Assembly: GCA_036362985.1 (NCBI GenBank)
Contig: JAYGXS010000001.1
Coordinates: 19,199,604 to 19,263,603 of the forward strand
DNA: 64,000 nt
From: Ligula intestinalis
Lineage: Eukaryota; Platyhelminthes; Cestoda; Diphyllobothriidea; Diphyllobothriidae
Direction: 5' to 3'
Shown here in pieces: positions 25,801 through 37,800 of this stretch. The number at the start of each line of letters is the position of its first letter. The stretch's first letter is position 1. A program made the position numbers and the translations under genes. The notes under the pieces are model-generated. The model was not told where the DNA came from. It searched no databases and was given only the letters and a program-made list of their open reading frames with translations.

Positions 25801-28800
25801 CCTTGTGTAACTTACGTTTCTCCTCCATTGATTTTCATTGTTCGCTCGGAAGAATCCCCAACATTTTATTTCGTTTCACTCATTGCACAGGAAATTATAT
25901 TGCCTTACATTTTTTCGCCTGGAGAGACGTAATATTCGGATTTTGGAAGATTCACAAGTCCTACATATGTGTGGGCAGAAATACATTACTGATAAAGAGG
26001 TGGGAGACTAGAATGGCCATTTCTGACTTGTTGTTCGTCGTCAGCCAGCCCCAGAGGGCGACGACCACCGAGGCTCGAATCCGTGACCTTGTTAGTAGTA
26101 AAATGCTCTAACCCACTGCTTCAGGGACTTGTTGTCCTGCCAGTTTCGATCGGTTATGGAATTCATTCTTCCCTGTGTGCCTTGTGGTTCGCTCTCGAGT
26201 TCCGCCAGTAGCCGCTCAACGGCTAGCATATTCTAAGCAGGAATGCATTGCCGAAAAGGTCAAAGAGGACTGGACTGGCCGTTTCTATTCTATTAGCCGT
26301 CCTCAGTCAGCCGTACACAACCCTGAGCATCCAATTGGTGACCTTGTTAGTTACAAGCGCACTGCGCTGCGGGCTCGTTGGCCTGTCGGTTGCGATAGGT
26401 ACTATTTTCCTCGGTAAAAGGGCAGCTTAACGGTCGCTAGCCAACAGACCATGGGTTCGGGCCTCATGTGTTGCTTTACCTGTGATTGGATGTGGCTGGC
26501 TGATGATGACTAGCAGGCCAGAAATGATCATCCTAGTTTCCATTGTCTTTGCTGCCGATGCCGCTGTGCGACTGCTTGTGGGGCTTTAGACCGAGCCCGA
26601 TGCACAACAAGAAGGGTACATCCCGTAACGTGGTCAGTGAGCGCCCCCTCTACGCTATCCCTTCGCGTGCTCTGTAAGCAGCAGAAATAAGCCTGTGGAC
26701 ATTAAATCATAGGAATAATCATGTCTGCGTTTGAAAATGTCTCTCACAGTTTAACACTTTTGAAAATCAATAATATTTCTGTGATGCTGGGAGGCGCCCT
26801 GCCAGGACAACGGGCCCCAATGAATCCGGATTCTAATCCTAGATTATCTGTACCTGAGGTTGATTATAACGAGCTGACGACTGCAAAAAGCCAGTGCTGG
26901 TCATACCGCTTCCCTAGTCTTTGTTGCTTCACTTTCTTGTTCTCAAGTAGGACTCCGGAGAGAACTTAGCCTGTTAAAAAAATAGCTCAACGCTTAGAAA
27001 AGTTTGTTTCTGCTTCCTGAAAATTAGGGTTGCACTTATGATAGAAGGTGAATTCGAACCCCCCCCCGCTTAATTGGGGTTGCTTTCCGTAGCGTGCCTC
27101 GCACAACAGATTAGAGAGATACCCCGTTTGTAGTCCAAACAACTTTTCGTGGGAAGGTGCTTTGCGTTAATTTTGAAAACATTTTATAATTGGGTGTCTC
27201 AGTTTCATGCAGGATAAGCTCCCCCGGAGTATGCAAAGCATTTCACCTTACCTGGATTTTTTATAGAAAGCAATGGCATGTTTTGCTCATGAAGTTTGTG
27301 AGCGCTCTTAAAATTCTTCAGAACGCTCTTGTTTTTCTCACCCGTTTCGCCTTAACCTACACAGGTTTCTCTTTTGTTCACATATCTCGGGCGAATTCCA
27401 GCTTCCCAAAATGGCTCGTACCCTTGCGACTTAGCCCAATAGGAATGAACAAAGTATTTCGCTTTTGTTTATTGGTTAAAACTTGTTCAATTCTCGGTTT
27501 CCTTTTATTTTTCTCATTCTACCCCAGCGATTACTCGATCGTAATCGGATAAAAGGGTTTACAGCCTTTTTAGGATTGCTCGTCTCCAAATATCTAAGTT
27601 TTCGTTCCGTGGAACGCGTTAAAACAACATAAAGTTTTACTTTTTCTGTTTCATTCCGTTGTTGGATAAGCTAAAACTGCAACCTCCTTCGTTCATTCGA
27701 ATTCTGTCGGGCCAGTGCGAGTAAACCGTGAGTGCTGGTTATCAGCCTTTTCCTGTTTATTTTCAGACAGACACCTGTACCGCGTGTGCGGGAACCATGA
27801 TTTTGGAATTCGCCACGCTTAGTCGACTGACCGGGAATCCCATCTACGAGGAGAAGGCAGCACAAGCCATGTCCTACATATGGAAGCAGCGGAACCGTTT
27901 CTCAGATCTCGTCGGAACTGTAATAAACATTCACAATGGAGAGTGGGTCCGCCGTGGTAAGCCGGGCTTTTTTGTCCATACCTGCGTTCGCATTCCTAAG
28001 GTGCGGTAGGAATTACGGCACAAGGAATATATGATGTTATCATAGAGTGTTCTGTAATTAAAACTGCGGCTTAAATTAAATCAAAATGTTGCCACATCAG
28101 GAAAATTTCGTTATTTAATTGATGGATTACCCCGTGCTTTATATTAATTAAAAATTTTCTCCAACAGCTACCAACGGTTCTGTCACTATTCAGTAACTTT
28201 ACTTTCCTTTGTTCTTCACTTATTTATGGAGTGCTGATGCGAAGACATTTAGCTTCGGTATTACGAGGGCTATAATTTTCTCTCGGATCTGTCGTCTTGA
28301 TGTAAAGACAAGTGCCTCACATGTCTGACCCAAAAATGCCTAGTAGAAGGCATTCCTGACATTGTTGACTAGATTGACCCCACCCCCTCATCACAGTGTT
28401 TCTTTTTTTCTTAGTCACTATTTACTTCATCTATAGAATCCGGTGTCGGCGCTGGTATCGACTCCTATTACGAGTACTTGTGGAAAGCCTACGGCCTACT
28501 GGGCGAGCCCGTCTACCTGCATCGTTTCCAGACTCACTACTCGGCAGTGGAACGTTACCTGGGTGGTTTCAACAGTCGCGCCTTCCCCTTCTCCTTCCTC
28601 AGTGTCTACATGCACAAACCGTCGGAGAGATCCAGAAACTTCATGGACGCTCTGCAAGCCTTCTGGCCCGGATTACAGGTAGGTGCAACCTCTAACTTAT
28701 CCGCCGACTATCTAAGCGTGTCAATAGCCCTGACAACTCTCGTAACCCCTTTTTGCCTTGAAATTTGGAGTCCGACGAAGTATGAAAGTCTGCAGTAAAC

Positions 28801-31800
28801 AAAAACAACTCAAGGTTTTCCTGCTGAAACGCCAAGTTATTCAGCTTATTTGCCAGTTTGGCCGTTGTTACCGACGATGTGCACAGCAGACGCATCTTCG
28901 AACCGCGTTTCCACCCGCCCTCCTGGCGGCCAAGGTCTGCCACACTCATCTCCCTACGTTGGATCAACTCTCCCCTCCGCTCAATCCGTGTTTTTGATGA
29001 CGGAACAGCCCTTCTCGGCCACGCTGCTACGACTCCTCCTCCTTGCCGCCGTAATTGAGGCCAACCCTGGACCTCTGGTTCTGCTCTTTCTGCCGAGTCC
29101 GCCTGGACCGCCGCGACTGGTCTGTACGTTGCGGCTCCTGCAATGGTTGGTGCCATCTCCGCTGCAGTGGCCTCGCCACGGCTGCCGATTGGTCGCCCGC
29201 CTTCGCGTGTCCCAGCTGTCCCGTGCCCCCACCGATCTCCATGCCTCCAGCCCGTCCAGTCCTGAACCCAAATCCTCTGGTCTCCGACCTTGCCTCACCA
29301 CCTGGTCTTAAGATCTTACAATTCAACGCCAACGGCCTCCTTGGGAAGCTTGACCAGCTCCTGGCCTTCATGCGCTCGCACAGCATAGCTGTGGCGGCTA
29401 TCCAAGAGACGAAGTGGTCTAACTCCACTAAGGTCCAGTCCTGTGCCGATTACTCGATCGTCCGTCGCGACCGCGGCCGCAACAAAGGTGGTGGCTTGGC
29501 CTTCCTGGTGGACAAATCCATTGCCCATCACCAACTACCTTTGCTTGGTCCCGATCCCACGGCGATTTCCCTTAACATTGGCCCGATGCCGCTTAGCGTT
29601 GTGAACGCGTACATCCGTCCAACTTCCAGTTGTCCTCCTGGTTTCACCGCCTCTATCGCTCCCTACTTACCTTCTGGAGACAGTTTAGTGCTAGGTGACT
29701 TCAACGCCCACCACGATCTGTGGTGCTCTAACTTGGCGGCCGATTCCCGGGGAGAAGTCCTGGCGGATGAACTAGAGCAAGCTCCCTTTGCAGTCCTCAA
29801 CGAGAACAGCCTAACCCGGTTCCCGACCAACGGCGCCTCCAGCTCGCCCGATGTTTCCCTCGCCAATCTCAGCCTGGTCGCCTCCACCATGTGGAGCACG
29901 GAAATCAGCCTGGGTAGCGACCACCTCCCCATTTTGCTCGAATTGGCCACCGCCGCCGAGCGTGTCAAGGCCTCTAACTGGCACTGTATTAATTTCAAGA
30001 GAGCCAATTGGACATCGTTCACGGCCGAATGTGAAGCCGAGATCGATGGCCGACCGCCTCCCACCTGTGTCCACACGACGGAGCGAGCCCTTTGTCGACT
30101 ACTCCTGGCAGCAGCAGGTCACTTCATTCCTAACGACCGCATTCCCATTATCCGTCCTAACTATCCACCCGAAGCCTCTCGCCTGGAACGAGAGAGAGAG
30201 AAGAAATACGAGCGCGTGATGTCAGTGACCCGCGCGTCGGCGAACTGAATAGCTTGATCGCTAAGACTATCAACGATGCCAAACGCCAACGCTGGCACGA
30301 ACTAGTTGCAGACTGCAATTACAGCGGCAACTCAGCTGCCACTTGGAAGCTTTTATGACACCTGACCAAGCCCCGGGCTGATACATCTAACCAGTCTATT
30401 AGTTTCGGGGACGGCAAGTTCATCTCTAGCAACCGTGAGATCGCCGCGAAAATGAACAACTTGTTCTCTCCCCGCTCGGCACCGAGTCCCAAAAGCCAGC
30501 GCTCTCTTCTTCGTCTCCTCCATAAAGCCCCGTACCCAGACATTTCCTTTTCGGCTGATGCCATCCTTACCGCCGTCAAGAAAATGAGAACTTCAAAAGC
30601 CTTAGGACCAGATGGTCTGGCGCCTATCCATGTGCGCCACATCGGCCCAAAGTTGGCTGCCTACCTTGCTGCCTTCTTCAACCTTTCACTGGCAACCTCA
30701 ATCATCCCCGATTGCTGGCGCCAGTTGATCATCATCCCTCTGGTCAAAGGGGGCAAGAACCCCAGCCTAGCGACCTCTCATCGCCCAATTGCCGTCCTCA
30801 GTCCATTGGCGAAGATCCTGGAACGGCTCGTCCGCCGAATTCTGACGTCTGTGGTGGAACTATCTTGCCAACAACATGGTTTCTGATCGGGTCGTGGGAC
30901 TACAACGGCGCTTTTCGAGCTTAGCGACGCTATCCTCGAGGGTTTCAATCAGCAGAAGCTCGCTTCGTGGACCGTGGCAGTCTCAATTGACCTGTCACGA
31001 GCCTTTGACTTCTTCCGCCACGATCAGCTCCTGCAGGACTTGGTCTCTCTGAACGTCCCAACTGGCCTGGTCCGATGGCTGGCGGCTAGCATCCGTGGCC
31101 GTCACGATCGTGTCCTCTTCCGGGGCGCTCTCTCTAAGCCCCGTAAGCAGACCTGTAGCGTCCCTCAAGGCTCTGTGCTAAGCCCGACGCTCTTTAAAAT
31201 CTACATGCGAGAGCTCCCACTCCCCCGGGCACCTGTGCAAGTGGTATCCTACGCAGACGACGTTACGTTCTTCGGCCAGCACCATAACATTGATCAGGCT
31301 GCACAGCTCCTCACGGAGTTCATGCCTGTTGTCGAAAACTTCCTCACCCAGCGCGGAATGACGATCTCGGCAGCCAAGTCGTCCGTAACTGTTTTCACAC
31401 TTGATCCGAAGGAGTTTAATCGTCACCCGGCCATCACCGCCAACGGTGCGTCCTTACCGCTCGTCCAAAAGCCCAAACTCCTTGGCGTGCGTTTTGATCC
31501 GCTTTTCACGTTCGCAGACCATGTCAGGGAGACCGCAAGCAAAGTAAGCGGCTGCACCAAGGTCCTCAAGGTTCTAGCAGGTACATCCTGGGGCTGCGCG
31601 AAAGAGACTTAGTTGACTGCTTTCAAGGCGCTGGCCAAGCCGCACCTCACTTATGCGGCATCAATCTGGTCTCCTACAATGAGCTCTTCCAGCCTCTGCC
31701 ACCGCCTCCAGTCAGCACAGAACGCTGCCCTCCGCACGATCACGGCTTGCTATAAAATGTCGCCTATAGATCGTCTTCATCCGGAGGCTTCTGTTCTACC

Positions 31801-34800
31801 GGTTGCCCGTCACAACACTCTCCTTAGCCGGCAATTCTGGTGGACTTGTTCACAACCCGGCCATCCCGATAATCACCGTTGCAACGCTCCCGAGCCCAGC
31901 CGCAACGTCCGGCCGTCTATTCGAGCACTGCACAAGGAAGCTGTTGCCTCGTCTCTCACGGATCTACCTGTTGATAGCTCTGCCACCAAGACAGGCCTCC
32001 AGCGTCTCCACCAGAGGGTCGTTGTCGAGGAGAAACGAAGTTTCCGTCCGCCGGTCCTTTTGGGCAGCTATCCACCTCCGATTGCGGCCTCGGAACGTCA
32101 TCTTCGGCGGGTCACTCGCTGTACTCTGGCGCAGCTATGCAGTGGCTACTGTATGCTCCTTCGCCAGTACCAACACCGGCTCGACTCCATACCCGACTGC
32201 TGTCCTGACTGTGGCGTCTTGCCACATGACTGCCGTCACCTATTCGCCTGCAGTTCCCGGCCAGGCACCCACTTCACTCCCGCAGACCTTTGGCTCAAGC
32301 CCGTCGAGGTCGCGGCTTTTCTTCATCTTCCAAATACTCCCAGATTGGACTCCGATGGGGATTCCTGATCCAACTATGGGCTACGACACACACACGATGT
32401 GCATCGTGTGTCCGGTGGTATGACAGACGCAGAGGGCTGTGACATGCACGTGAATTAGTGTATAGTGATCGTAATCTCGCGTAGCGCATATATCATAGTC
32501 GCGACTCCCTCATTCATCAGATAACGATGTCTAGCCAGGGTTAAGAAAACCAGCAGCGGGATCGATCACCATGACGGACAAAGCTAAAGCGGGAAGAAGA
32601 CGACTCGATCGCTGGGACAATACTTTAGGCGGATAAAAGTATTGTCCCAGCGATCGAGCCGTCTTCTTCTTACCTATTCGCAGACCCGGTTTCTGCACAG
32701 GTGCCTTGATAAAAGCGTATTGCCGAAGAGTAGGCGAATAAAAGTATTGTCCCAGCGATCGAGTCGTCTTCTCAGTAACTTCCTAGGACTCGCATGTTCG
32801 CTTATACTGGAAAGCTAAAGCGACCGCTTACACATGCTGCACACGCGTAGTCCGCGCACAATGAACTAGGACTTCATACGGGCAGACGGTGACTTGGACC
32901 CCAGCTGAGCAGCACTAAGAAGGAACTACCAAGCCTGATTCTCAGTCCACCAGTCGGCAACTCCACGCTGACAGATAAACCGTGAATTTTTACGATGTCC
33001 ACTGCGTGAGTAGCATGCACAAACATGCGCGCGAGATTGACCGCCCCTGAAATCCGCGCCACAACAGCACCTGGCTAGGTTCCCGCTTATGTGGGAGTGC
33101 CATAAACGTCATTTTAGGAAAGCAGCCGCGCACACACAGGACCGACTGTGTTCAACCTCCTTTCTGTGATCCCCTCTGTCGATGTTCTTGCTCTTCAAAA
33201 AGTAAGTGATTATGGACTAACTCCGTTGCTCAATTACTGGACATAATCGTAGGACGGACAACGGTACTTTTCGTTTTATCTTGCGGATCTACCCAAGGGT
33301 CCTGTCAAGTATCTCATGACTATGTGTAGCTAATAATTTTGACGCTTTACTTTGGTAATATTGATGACAGTTAACAGAGCGCGGGTCCGTGACTCGGCTG
33401 GTGCAGCACGAAACCCACTGACTAGTTCATCCTGTGCTCGAATCTCAGGTCGTCCCAGTTAGGAAACGTAGTGTGATTGATGGATGGAAATACTAATTTC
33501 GATCCATGGCGTCACACATGTTGTTGGCTGCATTCGGCCAGGCCAGTTACCTTGTGGCTTCCGATACCCTGTCCTTTTGACGCTATAATTCTGCCAGTGT
33601 ATCACGATCAGATCGGTAAGAGAAGGTGAAACAAACGCCAGTCAAGTCTTTATCGACATAATAGGTATCTTCAGATGATCAGCATCAATTACTACGAATG
33701 AACCACCGAAATCTCATCCTCCCCCCTGACTACTACTTTTGTCACTAACTGTTGGGAAGGCCTCTATTCCTACGATGAGTCATCGCACAGAAAGGCGCGT
33801 GCCTGAGCCACCAAGCTGCTGGCCATGACAGCGTGCACTTTAACGTGGTCGTAGATCTCTCGTCAGATCTCATTGGTCCATGTCTATTATAAGTAGCTCC
33901 GCTCTTTCTCGTCAAGCGGACGCAATTAATACAGACAGCCTTTTTATGAGAACGACTCACTGTTTCTGAATGTAATTTGCTCGCGGCCGGTTGTTTTCTC
34001 TTCCTCTCCTAGGTTAGCTTAGGGGACAGCAGTACGGCAAGCCCACGCTTCGTGTTGGTGCGGATCATAACACCTACATACTGGGTTCTTGGCGGATGGC
34101 GTTGACGATTGGCGTTTTTATACATTCTGTTGTCTACTGCTCGGACATTTGACATGAAAATATTCCTTTTCCTCGAGTGTTATTGTTAATATACGTACAG
34201 ACCAAGCTCACTTGCAATGCCTACCACGGCGACTGCAGTCTCCTTGAAAGTTTTTGAAATCATTTTTTTTCCATTTCCCGGTGTTGGTTGACGTCTGTGC
34301 TAGCACCGAGTTGATAAGGGAGGGAGAGGGAGATTGAGATGGACCAGATTCAAAGTGGCTCCGCCTTATCCCTAGCACAGGTGCTTACCAAAACCCCTTG
34401 CATCGCCGATACCCTGCACTGCCTGCTGTCACCACCAGCGATTCATCCCATGCCAGTTGATCCCTGACGCCCTGAGGGGTGTGGGGTTTTCGCTAAAAGA
34501 TCGCTCATTTTCTAGACTTTCATAATCTCATTGAAGCAGCTTTTGCTTTGCCTAACGGCAATTGTTGCTGCTTCGTCGACATTTTCAGATGAATTGTGGT
34601 GACATGAAGGCTGCGGTCGCGTTGCACGAGATGCTTTACCAGGTGCACAGGCACCACAAACTACTGCCAGAGGCCTTCACACCTGATATGGACGTGCACT
34701 GGGCCTATCACCTCTTGCGACCTGAACTGATTGAGTCCACCTACCTACTCTATCAGGCCACTCGGGATCCCTACTACCTTCGGGTGGGTGCAGACATTCT

Positions 34801-37800
34801 GGAAAGCCTGAACCGGTACGCCCGGGTTCCCTGCGGGTTTGCTGCTATCAAGGTGAGTATCGTAAAGAATCCCTTTAAGCGTGGACCACGCTGTGTGCGT
34901 ATGCTCTGCGGGTCCTGTAAATTTAGTCTTAGATGAACGCACCAATCAACCATAACGTTCTTCTAAAAGGTACGCCTGTCCCGGAGAGAGAGAGAGCGAG
35001 AGCTAAGAAAGTCATGGATAATCTGTTGGAAACTAGTCTTGGTCCACCTATGGCTAAATCAGCCCACTAGTCTACCCCCGTGTATATCCAGGTGATCCTT
35101 TTTTTCCTGTGGCTAGGAGTTCCCTATCATCCAACACCTAATGCATTTCCTACAAAGCGAACCTGTCGACCATTAGACGCAACGTTATACAAACGGCAGC
35201 TCATGGTGAGCAGATTAAACCTTAAACCACCATCATTAATTCTACCACCACGCCACGAGCCTACTCACCTTTCAAACTTAGCGAACGTCACCTATGGGAA
35301 CAACTTCACAGAACACCAAGGCCTTTAGACTTTGAAAATTTGCTTAGTCAGAAACGACGCTGGCTTTGAGCAGTTTACCTGCTTGTGAAGAAGACAGTCT
35401 TCCTTTACCTTTTTATGCAAATATGCCTTACCGCCAGGCTTGCCGCTGGCACTTGCTGGTACCGACAACCTCAAAAACATGATTATCGATCTCACTTACT
35501 GGGGAAGGATAGGTTCATCTAGTCAAAGCCAGCTGTGCGTTAAATATAGGGTCACATATTTTATGGTTTATTGAAAAATATACCCATATTCCTTCGAAAG
35601 CCCGATTATGCAAAAAGGTAAGGTTTATGTTTAAGTAGAGGAGTTCGATCGTATGGTGTCGACGAGGAGGGTTAAGATAGCGCCGCAGTACGACCTAAGA
35701 GGAGGCCAATTTAGTAGAGCTGGAAACATCTTTAATTAGAGGCGATGATTGTTCGCTCGCCTGGGCTTTCAAATTCTTACTGAACTCCATCGTCGGCAAT
35801 AAAAGCAGCAACAAAAAGCTAGCGGCAGCTATAGGAGATGGGGGTCAATTCAACACCAAGAATGTCATTCCGGAAGTGAGTGCACAGGGCTTTATATGCC
35901 GGCTCTAGATGGTTAAATCGATTGACTGAGCTCTCATCGGAGGCCAAAGCTTCAATCAATTCCCGGCTTGAGAAGAAGAGGACAAGACTTTGTTCGCCTG
36001 ACGTTTCGAAATCCGTCGTGGATTCTGCATTAGAGACGGTAGCAGAAACAGATAATTCATGCTCAGGGAGTTGCAATATTTATAGAATGCAATTACTACT
36101 GCACACTCATGGCAATTAATGATTCCCCTCTATCGAGAACAATTGCCCGCTTTTGTGCTAATTGCTTGATTCCCAGCGCGCGGGTCGTGACCTGCTGGAC
36201 TTCCATCACGCGTGATGGAATTGGGTGAGATGAATGCTCGACCTTGCTGGTTCCCGGTGTTGGCGCTAGACGAAGCGGTGGCTTGTGCATTTCCCAAGTG
36301 GCGACTTGCCTTGACTAAATTGAGCCTCAGTACCGAATATGGATTGGACAGGTCGTTGCACTTGTTTATACACTGGGGATCCGTGAACCGGGCTTATCCT
36401 GCTTCTGGCGTGAACGATTATCTACGTGGCTATGAGTTTAAACGCGTGATCCATTTCGTAGGCGTGGGTAGCCACTCGTGATAATCCGTCACCCTGCTCT
36501 ACAGTCAGCTTATGCTCGTGTATACGCGATCCAAGCAGGCGTCTAGTCTGTCTTGTGTAGTTTAGAGGACAATTTAGGCACGGGATGCGGTACACTACGT
36601 CCGAATGCTTATTGGGATTTAAGCAGCCCTTAATTTTCATGATCTTGCTGCACAGAATAGTTTTGGATTGCTGTGCAATTTTAAATCCAAGTCCTGTAAC
36701 AATGTGCCCCGTCACTTTTGGGATGTCCTTTATGTATGATAGTGCATGCCATATAATGGAGACTGTTTCTGTTTGGGTCGTTTGGGGGCAAGCACGTAGG
36801 CATCGGTTTCTGAACATCTTCCCATAGCCGTTCCATATAAACTGGTCGCGGCAGTATCAGGCCTCATATGCTTCTTCTTCCAGGTAGCTGCAATAGGTCT
36901 GGATTCTTTTGAGCAGTGTTCTGACGGATCGAAGAGCCTTCTTTTCACACCTGGACTGCGAGCGTTTGCCTCAAATTGTAAATCTACGGTTAGAGTTAAG
37001 GTTTTGGTTAGGGTGAGGTTAAGAAAATATTTCCTTTTTCTGGAATATAGGCCAAAACCACTTGTATTAAGTGGACGGGGGAAGTTCCTATTTTCCTATC
37101 CTGATGGGAGAAGACCGTATAAGCAATCACCACCCAGTTGGCCATGGACTTCACCGATCTACACGTTTAGCCACGAGTTAAATTTCTACCGGCTGCAGCT
37201 GACTGTAAGAGCTGTAGTCTGGGGCTGCAAGGCAAAGCGGGACATTTGTATTTCCTTCAAAAGTCAGGCCTGTTCGTTTAACCATGTCCCACCTGGCATC
37301 TTTCTCGTTGCCCTTCCCTCCCCGAGCTTGCTTCTTCTGGTCTGTTTCAGTTTATGCCTCCTCTATCTCATGCTTGCGCTCTTCTACTTCCTCTGTATGT
37401 CCTTTTTTCCTCTACCTACTCCTCCTCAGGATATCCGCACAATGGAACACATTGACCAGATGGACTCCTTTGTGCTGGCTGAAACATTCAAGTACCTCTA
37501 CCTCCTATTCACCGAGCCCTCTGAGTTGCCCCTTGATATGGAAAAGTACATCCTGAGCACAGAGGCTCACCTCCTGCCTATCGGCTTGCCCCCAGTCAAG
37601 TCAGTCTGCAGCTCACCTCCTGCCGCTAACACTGCCACCGCCGACTTCTATTTTGAGCGTGATGAGCAAGCTGAGCAGTTGTTGCATCGCACCGCTCAGT
37701 GCAAGAGGCCCTTTGCGTATGGCAGCGGGAAGTGGGATGCAGCAGGTTTACGCGGTCGTGGCGAGCTGCAACCCTCCCTCGCCAATTCAGACGATGCTAG

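Larger units (their letters stand above)
28997..32400 (+). mobile_element. Nearly full-length LINE with 2A-like start and PHD finger
   Basis: A non-LTR retrotransposon in the sense direction inside EDEM3 intron 7. Order: 2A-like N-terminus, PHD zinc finger, APE-type endonuclease, RT, C-terminal Cys/His cluster. RT text matches the Jockey/Ingi region of LINEs, as does the LINE at 22985-25370; the exact clade is not settled. It carries one frameshift before the endonuclease, one after it, and three in-frame stops, so it is recently dead rather than active. The 3' end after the stop at 32366-32368 has ACAC and GTGC-rich text with no clear poly(A). Confidence 0.87.

Noticed and set aside
33745..33960. 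71-residue ORF on the - strand with two CxxC-like residues
   Set aside because: No family resemblance and no splice context; probably chance.
36988..37023. Degenerate TTAGGG-like text (GGTTAGAGTTAAGG, GGTTAGGGTGAGG)
   Set aside because: Only about five imperfect units, with no array. It could be an old interstitial telomere repeat but chance is as likely.
37004..37429. Open frame upstream of EDEM3 exon 9
   Set aside because: It is contiguous with exon 9 but lacks EDEM similarity; the CTCCTCAG acceptor at 37429 and the phase of exon 8 place the exon start at 37430.
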